Source of the DNA: an uncultured Micrococcales bacterium
Lineage (GTDB): Bacteria; Actinomycetota; Actinomycetes; Actinomycetales; Microbacteriaceae
Direction of reading: 5' to 3'
Assembly (NCBI GenBank): GCA_903866485.1
Contig: CAIPNT010000044.1
Location: 1-14,529 of the forward strand
DNA: 14,529 nucleotides
Of the stretch, positions 1-7,097 are shown piece after piece. The notes below the pieces were generated by a model that was not told where the DNA came from, did not search any database, and saw nothing but the letters and a program-made list of their open reading frames with translations. The translations under genes were made by a program, and so were the position numbers. Each line of letters starts with the position of its first letter. Position 1 is the stretch's first letter.

Positions 1-434
1 AAGAAGCCCTGAATCTGTGGAGTGTGAAGGTCGACAGACATCAGACGGTTGGCACCCGAAGCCTTGAACAGGTCGGTCATTAGGCGGGCCGAAATTGGCT
101 CGCGACCCTTGTGCTTCTTGTCTTGACGAGCATATGGAAAGAACGGCGCAACCACGGTGATTCGCTTCGCGCTAGCGCGCTTCAGGGCGTCAACCATGAG
201 CAACTGCTCCATGATCCAGTGGTTGATTGGGGCCGGGTGAGCCTGGATTACGAACGCGTCAACACCACGAACCGATTCTTCGTAGCGAACGAAGGTCTCG
301 CCATTAGCAAAGTCATAGGCTGTGGTTGGCAGAAGCTTGGTGCCAAGAATTTCGGCAACCTCTTGAGCGAGCTCTTGGTGAGCGCGACCACTGACCAGAA
401 CCAGACGTTTCGAGTTGTTCGTCGTAACTTCCAA
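1..434 (-). CDS. prs: Ribose-phosphate pyrophosphokinase, N-terminal part (3' end outside window)
   Basis: PRPP synthetase transfers pyrophosphate from ATP to ribose 5-phosphate, supplying PRPP for nucleotide, histidine and tryptophan synthesis in the cytoplasm. About 144 residues are visible. They include an early LVSGRAH segment, the FANGETFVRY segment typical of the family, the FFPYARQDKK stretch that forms the flexible ATP-side loop, and VDLHTPQIQGFF, which matches the conserved DLH-x-x-QIQGFF motif. The PRPP-binding loop and the C-terminal half lie beyond base 1. The start is uncertain: no ATG or GTG fits, and I chose TTG at 434-432 because GGAG lies six bases upstream (444-441), giving a product beginning MEVTTNNSKR. 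The gene follows glmU by 28 bases, the glmU-prs order common in Actinobacteria, so cotranscription is likely. Family assignment is very secure; the exact start is not. Confidence 0.95.
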   Translation of the reverse strand, partial: MEVTTNNSKRLVLVSGRAHQELAQEVAEILGTKLLPTTAYDFANGETFVRYEESVRGVDAFVIQAHPAPINHWIMEQLLMVDALKRASAKRITVVAPFFPYARQDKKHKGREPISARLMTDLFKASGANRLMSVDLHTPQIQGF

Positions 435-440
435 GGGGTT

Positions 441-444
441 CTCC
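441..444 (-). promoter_or_regulatory. Ribosome binding site that decides the prs TTG start
   Basis: GGAG on the minus strand sits six bases before TTG at 434-432. It is the only good Shine-Dalgarno match in the 28-base glmU-prs gap, and no ATG or GTG is placed sensibly for the family's N-terminus. Another in-frame TTG lies slightly further upstream but has no comparable site. This is inference from spacing. Confidence 0.5.
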
Positions 445-462
445 AGTCTCAATTGAGGTTCT

Positions 463-1887
463 TTAGTTCTTTGCCTTGTGGGCGGCTTCTGCTGCTTCGG
501 TGCCTGGTCGTTTGGCAATTACCCAATCGGCCAGATTTCTCTGTGGAGCAACATTCATTGCAAGGTCGCCGGCTTCGACATCCTTGCGAACGATGGTTCC
601 GGCAGCCGTGTAGGCTCCATCTCCAATCGTAATAGGTGCGACGAATACGTTGTGCGAGCCGGTGCGCACGTGAGAGCCGATCGAGCTAGCGTGCTTCTTG
701 ACACCGTCGTAGTTGGCAAAAATCGTTCCGGCGCCAATGTTTGACTGTTCGCCGATGGTTGCGTCACCTACATAACTCAGGTGTGGCACCTTGCTGCCGG
801 CACCGATCTTGGCATTCTTGGTCTCAACAAAGGTGCCGATCTTGCCATCGGCACCAAGCTCGGTGCCTGGGCGAAGGTAAGAAAATGGACCGACGCTTGC
901 GCCGGCGCCAATCTTTGAACCGGTGGCGTGCGACTTCACAACCTTGGCGTTCTCGCCAACCTCAACGTCAACCAAGACTACCTCTGGGCCAACCACGGCA
1001 CCGGTCTCGATCTTGGTGAAACCCTGCAGGTAGGTGCCAGGCAAAATAGTTACATCTTTGGCGAGCTGAACGGTGACGTCAATCCAGGTCGAAGAAGGGT
1101 CTTGGATGGTTACGCCGGCCACCTGCCAAGCCTCACAAATGCGGTAGTTGAGTTCAGCAGCGACTTCGCCGAGTTGCACGCGGTCGTTGATGCCAGCGAC
1201 CAACCAGTTGTCGGCTACGGCGAGCGCCTGAACCTTGAAGCCTTCGTGGATGAGTTCTGCAGCAGCATCGGTAAGGTATTTCTCGCCCTGAGCGTTGTGC
1301 GAACCAACCTTGGTTAGAGCGTTACGAAGCAAAGCCGCGTCAAACACGTAAACGCCTGCATTTACCTCGGTGATTTCGAGCTGTTCGGCGTCGGCATCGC
1401 GATCTTCAATGATCTGAATGAACTTGCCGTCATTCGAGCGAATGATGCGTCCGTAACCGGATGGGTCTTCGACAATTGAGGTCAATATTGTGGCTGCGAA
1501 GGCACCGCTCAGATGAGCGTCGATGAGCGACTCCAAGGTTGGCACGTCTAGCAGCGGAACGTCTCCGCTGGTGACCACTACTGCACCGTCAAAGTCTGCT
1601 GGCAGCGCATTTAGCGCACATTCAACCGCACGACCGGTGCCGGGAATCTCGTCCTGCTCGGCGATGATTGCGGTTGGGTAGAAGTTTTCGATGTAGTTGG
1701 CGATTAAGTCACGTTGGTGGCGAATGACCGGCACCACGTGCGCGGCACCAAGCGAACTAGCTGTGGCAAGTGCGTGGCCAAGCAGCGGCAAGCCGGCGAT
1801 TTGGTGCATTACCTTCGGCGTCGAAGACTTCATGCGAGTGCCAGCGCCAGCTGCCAAGACAACTACTGCCAGGTGCTGTTCGCGCAT
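463..1887 (-). CDS. glmU: Bifunctional UDP-GlcNAc pyrophosphorylase / glucosamine-1-phosphate N-acetyltransferase
   Basis: GlmU acetylates glucosamine 1-phosphate and then uridylates it to UDP-GlcNAc, the precursor of peptidoglycan and other cell-wall glycans. The 474-residue product has the usual two-domain layout. The N-terminal nucleotidyltransferase opens with the signature LAAGAGTRMKS (residues 11-21), followed by PKV and the acidic GDVPLLD segment. The C-terminal left-handed beta-helix shows hexapeptide repeats of the IGAG/IGDG kind, the acetyltransferase segment KVPHLSYVGD (its His matches the known catalytic base) and NIGAGTIFANYDG. The end is a short Ala/Lys tail. The ATG start is supported by AAGGAG four bases upstream. 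The gene lies 20 bases after tRNA-Gln and 28 bases before prs. Length and motifs are normal and no defect is visible. Confidence 0.98.
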   Translation of the reverse strand: MREQHLAVVVLAAGAGTRMKSSTPKVMHQIAGLPLLGHALATASSLGAAHVVPVIRHQRDLIANYIENFYPTAIIAEQDEIPGTGRAVECALNALPADFDGAVVVTSGDVPLLDVPTLESLIDAHLSGAFAATILTSIVEDPSGYGRIIRSNDGKFIQIIEDRDADAEQLEITEVNAGVYVFDAALLRNALTKVGSHNAQGEKYLTDAAAELIHEGFKVQALAVADNWLVAGINDRVQLGEVAAELNYRICEAWQVAGVTIQDPSSTWIDVTVQLAKDVTILPGTYLQGFTKIETGAVVGPEVVLVDVEVGENAKVVKSHATGSKIGAGASVGPFSYLRPGTELGADGKIGTFVETKNAKIGAGSKVPHLSYVGDATIGEQSNIGAGTIFANYDGVKKHASSIGSHVRTGSHNVFVAPITIGDGAYTAAGTIVRKDVEAGDLAMNVAPQRNLADWVIAKRPGTEAAEAAHKAKN

Positions 1888-1891
1888 TCTG

Positions 1892-1897
1892 CTCCTT
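1892..1897 (-). promoter_or_regulatory. Ribosome binding site of glmU
   Basis: AAGGAG on the minus strand, four bases before the glmU ATG, is one of the strongest Shine-Dalgarno matches in the window. It lies between the 3' end of tRNA-Gln and the start codon. If tRNA and glmU share a transcript, tRNA 3' processing would leave glmU mRNA with a leader of about 20 bases that still carries this site. Confidence 0.7.
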
Positions 1898-1907
1898 GAT
1901 TGTGCTG

Positions 1908-1978
1908 CTCCCCCACCAGGACTCGAACCTAGAAAGCCGCCTCCAAAGGGCGGAGTGTTGCCATTACACCATGGGGGA
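1908..1978 (-). tRNA. tRNA-Gln (anticodon UUG)
   Basis: The 71 bases fold into a full cloverleaf. The acceptor stem TCCCCCA pairs perfectly with TGGGGGA, followed by discriminator G. The D arm is GTGT/ACAC around AATGGCA. The anticodon stem CCGCC/GGCGG encloses the loop CTTTGGA, which places TTG at positions 34-36. The T arm CTAGG/CCTGG (one G-T wobble) encloses TTCGAGT. The variable region is four bases. The anticodon reads CAA glutamine codons, and CAG by wobble. The 3' CCA is not encoded and must be added by CCA-adding enzyme. The gene sits between the ABC-F gene (44-base gap) and glmU (20-base gap). I see no convincing promoter of its own in the 44 bases upstream, so it may be processed from the operon transcript. 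Confidence 0.96.
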
Positions 1979-2022
1979 ACGTGAACTTTCGCTCACCCTT
2001 CAAGTCTGCCAGATAAACCGGA

Positions 2023-3831
2023 TTATTGCTGACCCAACAGCTCAGAAGTTTCTAACCAATCAAGCTCTAGCACTTCACGCTTTTGGTTTAGCTCAGCCTG
2101 ACGCGCTACGAATTTTGCCAGCCCTTCATAGTCGCTTTGATCGTGGGCGGCCATATCAAGGTGCAACTTGGCTTCGTCGGAGGCAAGCTTCTCTAGGGCA
2201 CGTTCAACCCTCGCCAGGTTTTTCTCGGCATCGCGCAGTTGAGCGCCAGACAGGCCGTTTGCCTTCGGCGCGTTTGCCGCTTCAACAGTCACCTTTGTCG
2301 CCGCAGGCGCAGACTTGCCACTTAGAGAATGCTTGCGCAACTCTAGGTATTGATCAACTCCGCCGGTTAGGTGACGCAGTCGGCCGTCTCCGAGAAGCGC
2401 ATACTGGTGATCGGTCACACGCTCGAGCAGATACCGGTCATGGCTAACCACAATCAGGGTGCCCGGCCAACCATCGAGCAGGTCTTCCATTGCCGCCAAA
2501 ATGTCGGTGTCTAGGTCGTTGGTCGGCTCATCAAGAATTAGCACGTTCGGCTCACCAAACAACAGTCTCAAAAACTGCAGACGGCGACGTTGTCCACCCG
2601 AAAGCTCTTCGATCGGAGTCTGCAGCTGCGCCTGGGTGAAACCAAGCTGCTCGACAAGCTGGCCAATGCCCACTTCTTTTTTGTCGACCACAAAAAACGA
2701 CTTCTCGCGCGCGATGAGACTGAAGATGCGCTCACCGTGAAATTCATCCAACTCGCGAACCTCTTGGCTTAGTGTCGCAATATTTACCGTTTTGCCGCGC
2801 TTGACTCGACCCTCGGTTGGTTCGAGCGAACCCTGAATCAACTTGAGCAGCGTGGTCTTGCCAGCGCCATTTACGCCAACCAAACCGACTCGATCGCCGG
2901 GCCCAAGTCGCCAGGTTACGTCATGCAAAAGCTCTCGTCCGCCGACCGAATAGCTCAGGTTTTCGACATCGACAACATCTTTTCCAAGCCGCTGCGTGGC
3001 CAGCTTCGAAAGCGCCACTCGATCGCGCGGTTCGGGCTCGTTGGCAATCAATTCGGCAGCGGCATCCATGCGAAATTTAGGCTTCGAGGTGCGCGCTGGC
3101 GCGCCCCTGCGCAACCAAGCCAGCTCTTTGCGCATCAAGTTTTGGCGACGGGCCTCAGATGCGGCCGCACTTCGGTCACGCTCATTGCGCTGCAAAATGT
3201 ATGCGGCATAGCCACCTTCGAATGGCTCGATAACACCGTCGTGCACTTCCCAGGTGAGGTTGCACACCTCGTCGAGAAACCAACGGTCGTGGGTGACCAC
3301 AATCAACCCACCGCCGGATGCCGGCCAGCGCGACTTGAGGTGTGCGGCTAACCAGGCCACTCCTTCGATGTCGAGATGGTTAGTCGGCTCATCCAGCATC
3401 ACAATGTCTAGGTCTTGAACCAACAGCTTGGCAAGGGCAACTCGGCGGCGTTGGCCACCAGAGAGCGAACCAACCTGCTGTTGCCAGTCAAGGTCATTCA
3501 AGAGACCTGAAATTACATCGCGAATCTTTGCATTGCCAGCCCACTCGTGCTCGGGCATGTCTCCAACCACGGATTGACCGATGGTCAGGCCGGGGTCGAT
3601 CACGTCGGCTTGGTCTAATAAACCGATGCTGAGACCGTTTCGGTGGGTGATGCGTCCAGAGTCGGGTTCGATTCGGCGATTGAGCAATTTCAGTAGGGTG
3701 GACTTTCCGTCACCGTTGCGGCCGACCACGCCAATTCGGTCGCCCTCGTTGACACCAACCGTGATGTTGTCAAAGACTTTCTTGGTTGGAAATTCGAGGG
3801 TCAGAGCCTCGGCACCTAAAAGGTGAGCCAT
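2023..3831 (-). CDS. Uup-like ABC-F family ATPase (ribosome-associated)
   Basis: The 602-residue protein has two ATP-binding cassettes and no membrane segments, which defines ABC-F proteins; these bind the ribosomal E site and act in translation rather than transport. Cassette 1 has Walker A GRNGDGKST (37-45), signature LSGGQ (123-127) and Walker B LDEPTNHLD (146-154). Cassette 2 has Walker A GVNGAGKTT (319-327), signature LSGGQ (410-414) and Walker B LDEPTNDLD (433-441). Between them lies a basic linker (about 215-260, with AWLRRGAPARTSKPKFR) matching the tRNA-interacting arm of the family. The C-terminal stretch (about 530-600), rich in Glu, Lys, Ala and Leu, looks like a coiled coil as in Uup. 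The ATG overlaps the ispE stop by one base (TAATG). ABC-F placement is secure; the exact subfamily and any antibiotic-resistance role are not shown. Confidence 0.95.
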   Translation of the reverse strand: MAHLLGAEALTLEFPTKKVFDNITVGVNEGDRIGVVGRNGDGKSTLLKLLNRRIEPDSGRITHRNGLSIGLLDQADVIDPGLTIGQSVVGDMPEHEWAGNAKIRDVISGLLNDLDWQQQVGSLSGGQRRRVALAKLLVQDLDIVMLDEPTNHLDIEGVAWLAAHLKSRWPASGGGLIVVTHDRWFLDEVCNLTWEVHDGVIEPFEGGYAAYILQRNERDRSAAASEARRQNLMRKELAWLRRGAPARTSKPKFRMDAAAELIANEPEPRDRVALSKLATQRLGKDVVDVENLSYSVGGRELLHDVTWRLGPGDRVGLVGVNGAGKTTLLKLIQGSLEPTEGRVKRGKTVNIATLSQEVRELDEFHGERIFSLIAREKSFFVVDKKEVGIGQLVEQLGFTQAQLQTPIEELSGGQRRRLQFLRLLFGEPNVLILDEPTNDLDTDILAAMEDLLDGWPGTLIVVSHDRYLLERVTDHQYALLGDGRLRHLTGGVDQYLELRKHSLSGKSAPAATKVTVEAANAPKANGLSGAQLRDAEKNLARVERALEKLASDEAKLHLDMAAHDQSDYEGLAKFVARQAELNQKREVLELDWLETSELLGQQ

Positions 3832-4781
3832 TAGTGCTCGTCTCTAATAAACGCGCCAACCGATGGGCCAGAAGTGGCGATTGCCGGGCGACCTTGGCTA
3901 CTGAGTTTGACCGCCAAGGCCTCGGCCGAACGTTGGTCGGCAGCCAAGAATGCAATGGTTGGGCCGGAGCCTGATACAAATCCGGTGAGTGCACCCGCGG
4001 CTAGGCCGGCGTCTAGGGTTAGCTTCAGATCTGGGCGCAAATCTAGAGCGGCCTCTTGAAGGTCGTTGCGCAAATGTTCAGCCAAAAGGGCTAGGTCGCC
4101 GCTCTTCAAGGCGTCAATAACCAGGTGACCAACCTCGGCGGGTGGCATCTTTCGGGGGTCTTGGCCACGCTGCGCACGCAGCTCATCAAGACGCTGATAT
4201 ACCGCTGGAGTGCTGAGACCCTGATCTGATGTCACCAGCACTAAATGCAGCTTGGACACGCCCGAAATTTCGGTGAGCTTCTCGCCTCTACCAAGGCCGA
4301 TGCAGACCCCGCCGCGAAGGGCGAACGGAACATCTGCACCCAAGACCACGGTCGAAGCGATCATGTTCTGATCGGCTGAAAAAGCAGAATTTTGCCAAAG
4401 ATCGGCAACCGCCAAAAGCGCTGCTGCAGCATCTGCCGAACCACCGCCCATACCCCCAGCAACCGGCACATTCTTGGTCAGAGCAAAGCGCAGGCGCTCG
4501 GCCGAAAGGTTTCCCTCGGTCACGGCAGCAACAAAATCTGCGGCCTTAACAACGAGATTCGAGGCATCCAGGGGCACCTGATCGAGGTGATTTTGCGGGA
4601 TGCTTCCCAAAACCTGAATCTCAAGCGAATCTGAAAGCGAGACCGAAATCTCTTCACGAAGATCGAGCGCCAAATAAACACTGGCCACCTCGTGAAAGCC
4701 GTCATCCATGAGCGGGCCCACGGCAAAAAAGAGGTTGGTTTTGCCGGGCGCTGATGCAGCAACCGATTTGATTTCAGACAT
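3831..4781 (-). CDS. ispE: 4-diphosphocytidyl-2-C-methyl-D-erythritol kinase
   Basis: IspE phosphorylates the 2-hydroxyl of CDP-methylerythritol in the MEP route to isoprenoids, needed for quinones, carotenoids and polyprenyl carriers. The 316-residue product is a GHMP kinase. It has motif 1 APGKTNLFFAVG (11-22) followed by DDGFHEVAS (26-34), the glycine-rich ATP loop PVAGGMGGGSAD (106-117), and the C-terminal motif GFVSGSGPTIAFL. Family members usually have K-[IV]-N in motif 1; here it is KTN, a mild variant. An upstream in-frame ATG at 4826 would add 15 basic residues, but that lies within the neighbouring gene. The ATG at 4781 overlaps that gene's stop as TAATG, has GAGG just upstream and fits the family's N-terminus. 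It overlaps the ABC-F start the same way at its 3' end. Confidence 0.95.
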   Translation of the reverse strand: MSEIKSVAASAPGKTNLFFAVGPLMDDGFHEVASVYLALDLREEISVSLSDSLEIQVLGSIPQNHLDQVPLDASNLVVKAADFVAAVTEGNLSAERLRFALTKNVPVAGGMGGGSADAAAALLAVADLWQNSAFSADQNMIASTVVLGADVPFALRGGVCIGLGRGEKLTEISGVSKLHLVLVTSDQGLSTPAVYQRLDELRAQRGQDPRKMPPAEVGHLVIDALKSGDLALLAEHLRNDLQEAALDLRPDLKLTLDAGLAAGALTGFVSGSGPTIAFLAADQRSAEALAVKLSSQGRPAIATSGPSVGAFIRDEH

Positions 4782-5338
4782 TAGGCCTCTAGTCGACGCT
4801 GCACGCCGCCGAGCACTTCGCGCCAATAAAGTTCACGCGGCTTAATGCCAGCTTCGGTAGGGATGAGTTCGTGCTGCACCTGAATCACAATGGCACCGCC
4901 GTCTTTGGCCACAAAGTGAATGTGAGCACGGGTTTTGTCATCAAAGGCAAACGAAATTTTGCCGCCCTTTGCAGCCAACACTCGTGGACGGTCAAAGACC
5001 ACCCATGAATGCACATCGTTTAGAACCGTATAGAGGCGAGACATTTCGACATCGAACTCACGCTTGATTGTGAAGGTGAAACGGCCGGTTGGTTGCTCTG
5101 AGATCTTGCCTAGCCCGCGCGCCTCAACATAGGCAAGACCAATCGACTCGGCCCACCAATCGCTGAGCTTGGTGCGCTTCTTTAGCCATGAAACAATCTG
5201 CTTGGCTGTCCAAATGAAAGCCTGCTGTTCGTCAAGCAAAGCAAACCACTCTTCGCGCTGGTGACCGGTTTCTTTGACCACCTTGTCGGCTTCGATGTGA
5301 GGGTCGACGGGAGGCAGATTCTTCTTAAAAAGCGCCAT
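4781..5338 (-). CDS. DUF4287-like plus SRPBCC-like protein of unknown function
   Basis: The 185-residue soluble protein appears to have two parts. Residues about 15-76 (TGHQREEWFALLD, then KQIVSWLKK, LSDWWAESIGLAYVEARGL) resemble the DUF4287 helical domain, whose hallmarks are the GxxxEEWF start, WW in the middle and YExARG at the end. Residues about 86-185 (FTIKREFDVEMSRLYTVLND, then VVFDRP, ISFAFDDKTRAHIHF, AIVIQVQHELIP) have the alternating strands and closing helix expected of an SRPBCC/AHSA1-type ligand-binding fold. No signal peptide, membrane segment or catalytic motif is evident. It is locked between rsmA and ispE by TAATG overlaps on both sides, with only a weak ribosome binding site of its own. 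I cannot assign a function. Position suggests cotranslation with rRNA methylation and isoprenoid genes, but that may reflect packing only. Confidence 0.85.
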   Translation of the reverse strand: MALFKKNLPPVDPHIEADKVVKETGHQREEWFALLDEQQAFIWTAKQIVSWLKKRTKLSDWWAESIGLAYVEARGLGKISEQPTGRFTFTIKREFDVEMSRLYTVLNDVHSWVVFDRPRVLAAKGGKISFAFDDKTRAHIHFVAKDGGAIVIQVQHELIPTEAGIKPRELYWREVLGGVQRRLEA

Positions 5339-6177
5339 TATTTTGCCTTTGCAATCGAAACAAATTGGTGAACGTCAAGTTCTTCACCACGAGCTTGAGG
5401 ACTGATTCCAGCCGCAACCAGAATGCGCTCGGCCTCGGCGGCAGAGCCCGCCCAAACGGCAAGCGCTTGTCGCAGGGTCTTGCGCCTCTGGCCAAATGCC
5501 GCGTCTGCAACTTCAAACGTTGCCAGCCTAAGAGCCTCATCGCCCAGAGCAACCTTGCGTTTGGCAAAGTAGACCAGAGCAGAATCGACGTTTGGCACGG
5601 GCCAGAAAATGTTTCTGCCGACATTGCCAGCCAGCGCAGACTCGGCATACCAGGCAAGTTTTACACTTGGCACGCCATAAATCTTTGAACCCGGCGTTGC
5701 GGCGAGACGATGCGCGACCTCGGCTTGCACAAGCACCAGCCCGGTTTGGATGCTGGCGAACTGCTCTAGGAAATGCAGCAGCACCGGAACCGAGATGTTG
5801 TATGGCAAGTTGGCAACCAGCGCGTCTGGCGCGTGTGGCAAATCGTTGACCTTCAAGGCATCATTTCGCACCAATGTGAAATCAGTTGACGGTGCACGCT
5901 TAGCGATGGTGGCCTCAAGCTCGGCGGCCATTTTCGGGTCGATCTCAACTGCAACCACTCGATCGGCCACCTCAAGCAAGCCAAGGGTTAGTGAGCCCAA
6001 GCCAGGCCCAATTTCTACCACGGTCTCGTTACCCGAAAGTTTGGCTGCCGAGACGATTCGACGAATGGTGTTTGGGTCGGTGACAAAATTTTGACCAAGT
6101 TTTTTGGTTGGGGTGACGTTCAGTCGAGCCGCAAGTTCACGCACGTCGACGGCGCCAAGAAGCTGAACCTCTGCCAT
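5338..6177 (-). CDS. rsmA: 16S rRNA (adenine1518-N6/adenine1519-N6)-dimethyltransferase
   Basis: RsmA (KsgA) dimethylates two adjacent adenines in the helix 45 loop of 16S rRNA late in small-subunit assembly; its loss classically gives kasugamycin resistance. The 279-residue product has the family's N-terminal KKLGQNFV (25-32), SAM motif I VEIGPGLGSLT (54-64), the acidic ribose contact in VAVEID (E78), ND (105-106), and the catalytic NLPYN (123-127). Further on are VQAEVAHR, FWPVPNVDSALV and FGQRRKTLRQAL, all diagnostic. The ATG overlaps the tatD stop by one base (TAATG), with GAGGGA five bases upstream inside tatD. The 3' stop overlaps the next gene in the same way. Length and motifs are typical. 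Confidence 0.97.
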   Translation of the reverse strand: MAEVQLLGAVDVRELAARLNVTPTKKLGQNFVTDPNTIRRIVSAAKLSGNETVVEIGPGLGSLTLGLLEVADRVVAVEIDPKMAAELEATIAKRAPSTDFTLVRNDALKVNDLPHAPDALVANLPYNISVPVLLHFLEQFASIQTGLVLVQAEVAHRLAATPGSKIYGVPSVKLAWYAESALAGNVGRNIFWPVPNVDSALVYFAKRKVALGDEALRLATFEVADAAFGQRRKTLRQALAVWAGSAAEAERILVAAGISPQARGEELDVHQFVSIAKAK

Positions 6178-7094
6178 TAAAATCCCTCAGCCCATGAGCC
6201 ATAGACTCGCTCGGTGTTTGCGGCAAGCTGAGATGCAAGTTCGTTAACGTCAACCCCGCGCTGCTCGGCCATGAATCGCACTGTGATCGGAACCAAGTAT
6301 GGCGAGTTTGGTCGACCGCGATAGGGCTCAGGTGCCAGAAATGGTGCATCAGTTTCAACCAAAATGAGTTCGCTTGGCGCCATGATGAGGCTGTCGCGCA
6401 GGTGTTGGTTTCGCTTGATGGTGATGTTGCCGGCAAAAGACATGTACCAGCCATTGTCAATGCATATTTGAGCCAGGTCGGTTTCGCCCGAATAGCAGTG
6501 AAAGACAACTCTTTCAGGTGCACCAACACGAAGCAAGGTCTCTACCACATGGTGATGCGCATCGCGATCATGAATCATGAGAGCGATGTTGTTGTCTTTG
6601 GCGATGCGAATGTGCTCTTCAAACGAATGTTGCTGAAGTTCTAAGTTGTTTTCGCCGTCGGTTCTAAAGAAATCTAATCCGGTTTCACCTATTGCTCGCA
6701 CGCGAGGTTGCTTGGCCAGCACCTCTATTTCGGCGATGGCGACATCGAGGTCAGCCTTGGTTTTATAGAGCGGAGCCTCGTTTGGATGAAGGGCAACTGC
6801 GGCAAGCACACGCGAATCTTTGGTGGCCAACTCGGCGCACCACTTTGAACTCTCGAGTGTCACGCCAACCTGAACCACGCCCTTGATGCCAACGCTCTGG
6901 GCAAGATCAAGGTTCTCTTGCCAGGCCATGACACCCAACTCTGGGTCAAACTCAAACTCGAGGTGGCAGTGATTGTCGTATACGGCAACTTCTAGCGGCT
7001 CTGGAGCGGGCGGAAAACTGGCTGGCTTTTTGGCTTTGGCTTGAACCTCAGGCGCCCCAGCTTTAGAGTTTCTAACGAATTGCTCTTCGGCCAT
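6177..7094 (-). CDS. tatD: TatD family metal-dependent hydrolase (DNase)
   Basis: The 305-residue protein is a TIM-barrel amidohydrolase relative. TatD enzymes are Mg2+-dependent 3'-5' nucleases linked to DNA repair and turnover, although the physiological substrate in Actinobacteria is not settled. Metal ligands are all visible: NHCHLE (H42, H44), IGETGLDFFR (E137), MIHDRDAH (H175), FHCYSG (H199) and VETDAPFL (D249). The first 38 residues, rich in Lys, Ala and Pro, precede the barrel; I recall a Pro-rich leader like this in other actinobacterial TatD proteins, so it need not be a start error. The ATG lies three bases after the metG stop. The end overlaps rsmA directly. In mycobacteria rpfB lies between tatD and rsmA; it is absent here. 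Confidence 0.93.
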   Translation of the reverse strand: MAEEQFVRNSKAGAPEVQAKAKKPASFPPAPEPLEVAVYDNHCHLEFEFDPELGVMAWQENLDLAQSVGIKGVVQVGVTLESSKWCAELATKDSRVLAAVALHPNEAPLYKTKADLDVAIAEIEVLAKQPRVRAIGETGLDFFRTDGENNLELQQHSFEEHIRIAKDNNIALMIHDRDAHHHVVETLLRVGAPERVVFHCYSGETDLAQICIDNGWYMSFAGNITIKRNQHLRDSLIMAPSELILVETDAPFLAPEPYRGRPNSPYLVPITVRFMAEQRGVDVNELASQLAANTERVYGSWAEGF

Positions 7095-7097
7095 AGA

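Noticed and set aside
111..632. Open reading frame of 173 codons on the plus strand
   Set aside because: It is antisense to prs and glmU, whose minus-strand products carry clear family motifs.
1979..2022. Possible promoter for tRNA-Gln
   Set aside because: The best -35/-10 pairs on the minus strand match the consensus at only about three of six positions each, which is no better than chance.
1770..2447. Open reading frame of 225 codons on the plus strand
   Set aside because: It runs antisense through the start of glmU, the whole tRNA-Gln and the end of the ABC-F gene, so it is a shadow of those features.
4781..4826. Longer ispE start at 4826
   Set aside because: It adds 15 Arg/Ala-rich residues encoded within the upstream gene and outside the family alignment; the ATG at 4781 with a TAATG overlap fits better.
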